In this document: in pieces, positions 55,579 through 60,435 of the stretch
Layout of the letters: each line of letters opens with the position of its first letter
Position numbering within the stretch: the first letter of the stretch is position 1
DNA from: Zygnema cylindricum
Lineage: Eukaryota > Streptophyta > Zygnematophyceae > Zygnematales > Zygnemataceae
Direction: 5' to 3'
Assembly (NCBI GenBank): GCA_037447655.1
Contig: JBBHKE010003282.1
Location: 1-60,435, forward strand
DNA: 60,435 nt
Notes under the pieces: model-generated
Seen by the model: the letters and a program-made list of their open reading frames with translations, nothing else
Databases searched by the model: none
Told to the model about the DNA's origin: nothing
Translations under genes and position numbers: made by a program

Positions 55579-56338
55579 AGTTATGGGCCCACCATCTAGG
55601 GTGCCTATGTTTGATGGAACAAGCTTCACTTGTTGGGGATTTATGATGAAGGGATTGCTTTTCGAAAAGCACTTATGGGGAATTATTTACGGAAAAATGA
55701 GGTGTCTGCCACCGGGCTTCGGTGGAGCTCACTATGGAGACTCATCTGGCGCTTCCCAGAAAACCAACCACAGTTTAGATACAACAGAAGGTGAAGGGAA
55801 AATAATTGCCATGGAAAGGGGAATAAGAGAGAAGAGTAGAGGAACACCTATGGTGAGGGGAGCTAGGCTCTCGACTACGGTTCCATTTATAGGGGTTATA
55901 ACTACACCAAAAATTGAAGAAAATGATAATAAAATTTGGGAGTATAAAAACATTGTACCAAAAAATCTCATACTTAGATATGTGTCTAAGTCTAAAGTAA
56001 TCACTCTTATCACCTTAGCCAAATCTTCAAAAATTTGGGAAGCACAAATTAAAACCTATAAGAGTGAAACTATACAGAGGCAGCAATAAGTAAAACCTGA
56101 AAAATAGGCCTATGTTTATAAAGGCAGTAGCATGATAGAGGTTTGCAATGATATTGCTGCGTTATATATTGAGCTTCCTAGTGCGGGATATGTAGAATCT
56201 AGGAGGGAATGATTAATGCACTACTTATGAAACTTCCAGATGAGTACGAAAAAATGATTAACCGTATGCAAGAAACGGATGGCTACTCATCGACTTGGAG
56301 GATTACCATGGGGATAATTCTTGTGAGGGAAAGCACTT
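55559..56338 (+). pseudogene. H gag, partial
   Basis: ATG 55559 sits 20 nt before the LTR end (MNPIVFQVMGPPSRVPMFDG). The frame is open for 176 residues (FTCWGFMMKGLLFEKHLWG; NDNKIWEYKNIVPKNLIL), ending at a TAA at 56087. A second piece (YVYKGSSMIEVCNDIAALY; MKLPDEYEKMINRMQE) follows with frame changes, up to the fusion with the LTR after ILVRES. No zinc knuckle, protease or pol remains. Confidence 0.8.
55579..55593 (+). promoter_or_regulatory. Primer-binding site of H
   Basis: AGTTATGGGCCCACC; the first base differs from the A and E sites. Confidence 0.75.
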
Positions 56339-56677
56339 AGGGGAGCAAATTTAAAGATTTTTTTTTTGCTACGGACTCATGGGAGTCCAAGCTACACAGG
56401 GGTGTAGTTGGTTAGCGTCTTTGCCTGCCAGGGTGGCTGCATTTCTAAGGGAAAGTCAAAGTGGGTGAATGTGTCCAAAACTCATATTCTAACTTTGCAT
56501 TCTGTGGTGGAACTAAGCATACAGAAAGTCTTATTTCACGGGGTTGAAGTTGTATTGGGGTTCTGATTGTCAAGGGCTCAATCATTTGGGTTTGTAAAAA
56601 CTTCGAGTCGGCTCTATTTAGATAATTTTCTTTGGATCTGCGAATTCTGATGGCGGAATGGACCCCATAGAGTTTCA
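56339..56677 (+). repeat. H 3' LTR, 5'-truncated
   Basis: It corresponds to the last 339 bp of the 5' LTR, starting in TTAGGGGAGCAAAT. It contains GGACTC-ATGG-GAGTCC, CTACAC-AGGG-GTGTAG and GCCA-GGG-TGGC hairpins. Confidence 0.85.
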
Positions 56678-57382
56678 GAAAGCAAGTTAATGCAAACTAT
56701 TATTTACAAATAAGTTGTTGGTAGTTTGATCTATTTTGTAAACTGTAATCGTTGTGATATAACAATATCTTTGGGGGTATTAACTAGGAGTCTGAATGAT
56801 CACAGGAAAAAAGATTTGGAAGTCGCAAAAAAATGTCATGCGATACTTGATACGAAGAAGAGATATGTGGTTGCATTTAGGAGGGGATAATACTGGAATC
56901 ACCACTTGGAGTGATGCCTATTATGAGGATGCTCTGATGAGGAGGTGTACTTCAAGCTATGTGTTCTATGTTGGGAATGGGGCTTGCTGTTGGAGCTGCA
57001 AGCAACAAAAGGTGACTTCTCAGTCCACCATGGAGGATGAGTATATGGCCTCTTGTTCAGCTGTAAAAGAAATAATGTGGGTGAAATTTTTGCTTCAAGA
57101 ACTAGGATATATGAAGAATGGAGTGCAAAAGATATTTTGTAACAATCAAGCTGCGAATGCAATTTCGGCAAACCTTAAGCATCATTTTAAAGAAAAACAT
57201 ATAGATATTTGTTTGAGCTTTGTTATTCAGAAGGTTGAGAATAAAATAATTAGTTTTAAATATAGACCGGATGGAGAGATGGTAGCAGATATGATGATTA
57301 AGCCAGTTCCTTCTCCCAAATTGACATTTTGTAGGGAGAAGTGTGGACTGAAAGAAAAGATAGAGTAGAAAAATATAGAGAT

Positions 57383-58505
57383 TGTTGAAAAATGGTATTT
57401 TATATTCTATCTTCTTAGTCAGCCTATGAGCATGCTATAGTTCTCATACTTGTCGTAGTCACTGAGAAGTGACATGCAGCCATGGTAGCCTCTGACAGAT
57501 GTGAAGAAAAGCAGAAGACAAGGCTGTTGCAAAAGGTAGGTTGCAGGGTCAAAATTTGATCTTGTGACCTCTAGACGACAACCGTACGGAGTAGTAGTCG
57601 GCCTTATCCAGTAGATCTTGTTGAAACGATATCCATATCGTATTTGTTAAGTATTTAAATAATAACATGACGACATATTTCATTTAGCGGCTTACAGAAC
57701 GAAACAAAACACGTAAGTGTGTAGTACTGCACGAAATACAATACAACACGAAATGAACGAAACAACATTTGATTTCAAGGGCGATATTAAATGTCGTTTC
57801 ACGATCGACGGTTCGCAAAAAAACGGAATTTCAACGGTCAACACGGAATTATGATCGTCGAAATTAAACAGCCATCACGGAACGATGACCAAAATTTCAA
57901 AGGTATACTTTTCGGTGTGCCGTCATATCGAAAGGTTGACATTAATCGTCGGAATACGAACGAACGGCACGCGTGAGTGCCGGTATGCCAGAATGTTTTT
58001 TGGCATTACTTTGCCAAAGTGGAGGGGATATGACACGTGGCATCATCCTGTAGGATGCCCGAGAAAAATGGGACGGAATGACGACCACTTATATGCCACG
58101 TGGTAGACCGAGAGTGGTGTCGAATAATTCTGTACATAAAATAACGCGGCTACTGTACTTTCTGTATACATTATTTAATTTATAATGGTTTTTGATTATT
58201 CTAGAGGAGCTGTGATTAGGTTTTTAGGACTTAGACAGTTTTTAGAAAGCCCTCTCTCCCAGAGGCCATGTGTATTAATTTTGCTGTCTTTGAACAGCCA
58301 AAACTAAATGCTTAAGTGAGCAAATTCAGTGATTTTTTTTGTTGCGGACCCATGAGAGTCCAGGCTACACAAACGTGTAGTCGGTCAGAGTTTTTGCGTG
58401 CCAGGGTGGCAGTTATTCATTGCCAAAGTCAAAATTGCAAATATTATTCTAGAGGCTTCATATAAGTAGGACATTATGTGTACTAATGGAGGTCACAGAA
58501 TTGCA
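57383..58505 (+). repeat. E 3' LTR (1123 bp)
   Basis: TGTTGAAAAATGG...CACAGAATTGCA. It contains the AGTCACTGA block, GCCATGGTAGCC (ATG 57482), the tRNA-like segment (57546-57625) and hairpins GCTTA-AG-TGAGC and CTACAC-AAAC-GTGTAG (about 58366-58381). Confidence 0.9.
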
Positions 58506-58510
58506 TATTC

Positions 58511-59228
58511 CCAAAAATGGATACATAAATTTGACTAAGTCCTAAACTATATACTCACAATGAGTATCTGGTGATCTATACTAATTCGGGTGATTGTACT
58601 ACAGTACTGTTTTATGCTAGGACAAAGTACCCGAACTGTTATTCACTGTACTGTGAGTACTTCCAAAAACCCTAATTGCAACTCTCCAAAAACTACATAG
58701 TGCGAGACTATATTATAGGAGGATAAACCACTTATAAGTGTTCTCAAAATATATACAAATAGGAGATCGTTCAATAAATGTTTCAGGTGCTTAGTCAGTA
58801 GTGGTCACTAACGTCCAGCCGACTGTGGTCGTGTCATACGAAGCGTTTGAGTTTGTATGAGTGTGCTTTATCATTTGTGGTCCCACATAAATCGCGTCCG
58901 TCGACACGATAGCAATCAACATTCACTATAACTCACCGTACCATGCATTTCCCAAATATGTGGTTGATTATTTGTCCGTCTGATCATATAAATCTACTCG
59001 TCAAGTGCACGCCACTTGTAAGTGGTCCTCGACACTTTTCTGTAAAACCTGCATAGTCCTCCCCTTACCCACACATGTCTTTGTAGACGTACAATACACT
59101 CTATTGTCCTTTTGTTACTGTAACACTAATAAGGGTAAATATTACAACTTCTTTTCACAAAAATATTCCAAGTCCTTCATCTCCCCTCACAGCTTTTTCT
59201 ACTAAACTAAAGAGTTCATATTTCGACA
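58511..59228 (-). repeat. Element I 3' LTR, U3 side
   Basis: It continues the LTR interrupted at 22931 (GACTAAGTCCTAAACTATATAC). On the minus strand it begins TGTCGAAATATGAACTC, preceded by the purine tract TTTAGGGGAG. Confidence 0.75.
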
Positions 59229-59244
59229 CTCCCCTAAATCTTTA

Positions 59245-60115
59245 GACTCAGTTACTCACCCAACCCAATAGCCTCTCTACAAAATTGCAACTTAGGAGCA
59301 AGAAGATGTTTAGTTAACATGTCAGCCACTATTTTCTCATCCGGTAAATAACACAATTTTATGACTCTTGCAAATACAGTTTCCTGGACAAAGTGAAATC
59401 TAACATCCATGTGTTTGCTCTTGAAGTGGTGACTGGGGTTAGAGGCAACATCACTGGTTACGTGGGTGTCACACTAGATAACTTGGGGCCCTGTTTGCAT
59501 ATAACTAAGTTCATGTAAAATGGACTTAACCCATAGGACTTCCTTGAGGACAAAAGCTGCTGCTATATATTCTTACTCCTTTGTAGATTAAGCTAACCTT
59601 TTGTAGCTTGCTGCTCTAGCATCAAGTTCCATCTCCAATCTCAAAACTATACCAGTTGTAGATTTCTGGCTTGGCATATTTCCATAGCTCGCGTCGCTCT
59701 ATGTCTCTAATTTCACCTCTACGCCTCTGAGTACAAGTTTAAGATTTCGAGAACCTTGAAGATATCTCAAAACCCTTTTTGTTGCTTCTCAGTCTGACCT
59801 TTTGGGATTTTGCAGACTCCTCTTTAAGACAACCACAACTGCTCCAACATCGGGTATCCTATAGTTCATGAAATATATGAAACTTCCGACTACCAATCTA
59901 TATGGCTTTCTAGCAATAAACTCTTCCTCCTTTGACTGTAGGCTCTCACTAACTATTATCCCTAAGTCTGAGTCACTTCTATCCAACCTCTGTCTCAATT
60001 CCATGGGAGTAACAAAACCTTTTGCATCCTTTATTTCAAAATTTTGTCAGCATATTACCTATTGTTTTCTTCTTGCAATTCTGTGTCCTCGATTGGACTA
60101 CAAAATACATGAAGA
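59245..60115 (-). pseudogene. Element I pol: RNase H and end of RT
   Basis: Minus strand. From the right edge leftwards: RT connection region (TPMELRQRLDRSDSDLG; KPYRLVVGSFIYFMNYRIPD), RNase H start, remnants of YMAAAFVLKEVLWVKS-like and HHFKSKHMDVRFHFVQE-like sequence (about 59380-59590), then the end of pol at about 59260. It has frameshifts and stops throughout. RT motifs upstream of about 60110, including YVDD, are lost to the right-edge LTR. Confidence 0.75.
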
Positions 60116-60119
60116 CTCT

Positions 60120-60435
60120 AGATAGTATTTAACTAACCCACTTTAAGCCACGAACACTTCTGCCCATGAAGGCAAACTGACAATTTGACTGCACCCTTGT
60201 GCAGCCTGGACTCCCTTGAGTCCGTAGGAAAAAGAATCACTGAAAACGGCCAACCAGCCGATAAGTTATGAGGCACTGAAAATGCCAATTTGTACAAACT
60301 CTCAAAGGGAGAGGTGACTACCTACCAAAATTTTCTAAGTCTTGATTCCTTCTAATAACTTCTATCTACTGAAGTACGGACCAATCAAATTACTGTACCG
60401 TACCAAAAGGTACTACTGCCGGTGTACCTTTTGTA
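60120..60435 (-). repeat. Partial LTR running off the right edge
   Basis: A minus-strand A/H-like LTR leader. On the plus strand CTGCACCCTTGTGCAG and GGACTCCCTTGAGTCC are the HP3 and HP2 hairpins, followed by CTCTCAAAGGGAGAGG and GTACGG-rich sequence. The left boundary, inside element I pol, is approximate. Confidence 0.6.

Larger units (their letters stand above)
54392..56677 (+). mobile_element. Copia element H, internally deleted (2286 bp)
   Basis: It is flanked by a perfect 5-bp duplication GAAAG (54387-54391, 56678-56682). The 5' LTR is complete (54392-55578, first base mutated so it reads AGTT). gag is partial. At about 56335 gag is fused directly into the distal third of the 3' LTR. 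Everything from the Gag C-terminus to the first two thirds of the LTR is gone. Confidence 0.88.
49579..57368 (+). pseudogene. E gag-pol, interrupted by C2 and H
   Basis: Two in-frame start codons (49579, 49612) lead into QVMGPPSKLPIFNG. A 1-bp insertion in GGAAAATGGATTC then breaks gag. Later pieces: Gag (FIYWETLMIGALFEKRLWG), protease (WIIDSRAFMRMC, about 50678), a duplicated 49-residue block, HHCC (HKRLGHVHLDRL; CSGCVEGKAHRLPF), integrase to 52000, a hinge, RT start interrupted by C2 (52598-53637) and resumed at 53641, YVDDLL (54081-54098), interruption by H at 54392-56677, then RNase H (EDEYMASCSAVKEI; NNQAANAIS) to the stop at 57366-57368. A zinc knuckle is not recognisable. The site GTI*QQ carries TAG at 50102. 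Confidence 0.86.
22932..58505 (+). mobile_element. Copia element E, outer shell of the nest (35.6 kb with insertions)
   Basis: It is flanked by a perfect 5-bp duplication TATTC (22927-22931, 58506-58510). The 5' LTR begins TGTTGAAAAATGG at 22932 and ends at 49631, broken by D, A4 and a solo LTR. The 3' LTR is 57383-58505. The internal region (49632-57382) is broken by solo LTR C2 and element H. Without insertions the element is about 6.8 kb. LTR divergence is clearly higher than for B1, as expected for the host of the other insertions. Confidence 0.88.
22674..60120 (-). mobile_element. Copia element I, minus strand, split by E and cut by the right-edge LTR
   Basis: Its 3' LTR is in two pieces (22674-22931 and 58511-59228), separated by element E and its TATTC duplication. 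After a polypurine tract (CTAAAGATTTAGGGGAG on the minus strand, just inside 59229) the RNase H and RT end of pol follow, up to about 60115. The start of the element is outside the window or destroyed by the right-edge LTR. The LTR is related to family B: ATGTCTACTTCTAGTACTAC encodes MSTSSTT. Confidence 0.75.

Noticed and set aside
1-60435. Envelope gene or intact virus-like element
   Set aside because: No reading frame downstream of RNase H in any element; all are copia-type with order protease, integrase, RT, RNase H, and all are interrupted.

Overview
This is eukaryotic nuclear DNA, almost certainly from a plant or streptophyte alga. It carries an intron-containing gene, Ty1/copia retrotransposons of plant type, hAT-like elements with 8-bp target duplications, and primer-binding sites that match the plant initiator tRNA-Met anticodon arm. 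The species cannot be named from the sequence. About 52 kb of the 60 kb is transposable element. I recognise no prokaryotic features, true tRNA or rRNA genes, or CRISPR arrays.

Layout. (1) 1-2510, minus strand: the only host gene I can support. It has two exons with matching splice phases, an acidic and Ser-rich protein and one C-terminal membrane segment, and it runs off the left edge. (2) 3436-7548: short TA-flanked inverted-repeat elements, partly abutting and repeated in inverted order, plus a 342-bp hAT-type MITE. (3) 7681-14699: a larger hAT-type element carrying an open reading frame of non-transposon look. It is split by copia element A1 (8075-14213), which has an odd LTR-int-LTR-int-LTR structure. 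(4) 15753-21632: copia element B2, minus strand. (5) 22674 to the right edge: a nest of copia elements. Minus-strand element I is split by E (22932-58505). The 5' LTR of E is cut by D (23228-41116), A4 (41568-48050) and a solo LTR (48315-49489); its pol is cut by solo LTR C2 (52598-53637) and element H (54392-56677). The 5' LTR of D is cut by B1 (23606-29533) and the abutting solo LTR C1 (29539-30532); its RT is cut by A3 (34298-38927). For nearly every insertion the boundaries are fixed by matching 5-bp target-site duplications (TSDs) that I read directly: CACTG, GGGTT, TATTC, ACATA, ATATA, GCGAC, CTTGT, GGATG/GGATA and GAAAG.

All gag-pol genes here are broken. The families share an unusual design. 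The Gag start codon lies inside the 5' LTR, 20 nt before its end in families A, E and H. The primer-binding site, complementary to the anticodon arm of initiator tRNA-Met (half-tRNA priming), is itself Gag coding sequence. The LTRs of A, D, E and H also share three unexplained modules: an ACTTGTYGYAGTCACTGA block followed by the palindrome AGCCATGGCT; an antisense tRNA-like segment; and, near the 3' end, a row of small hairpins whose stems covary between families. These modules are the most interesting undescribed signals in the window.

All comparisons were made by eye between copies in this window. Percent identities, ages and homologies were not computed.
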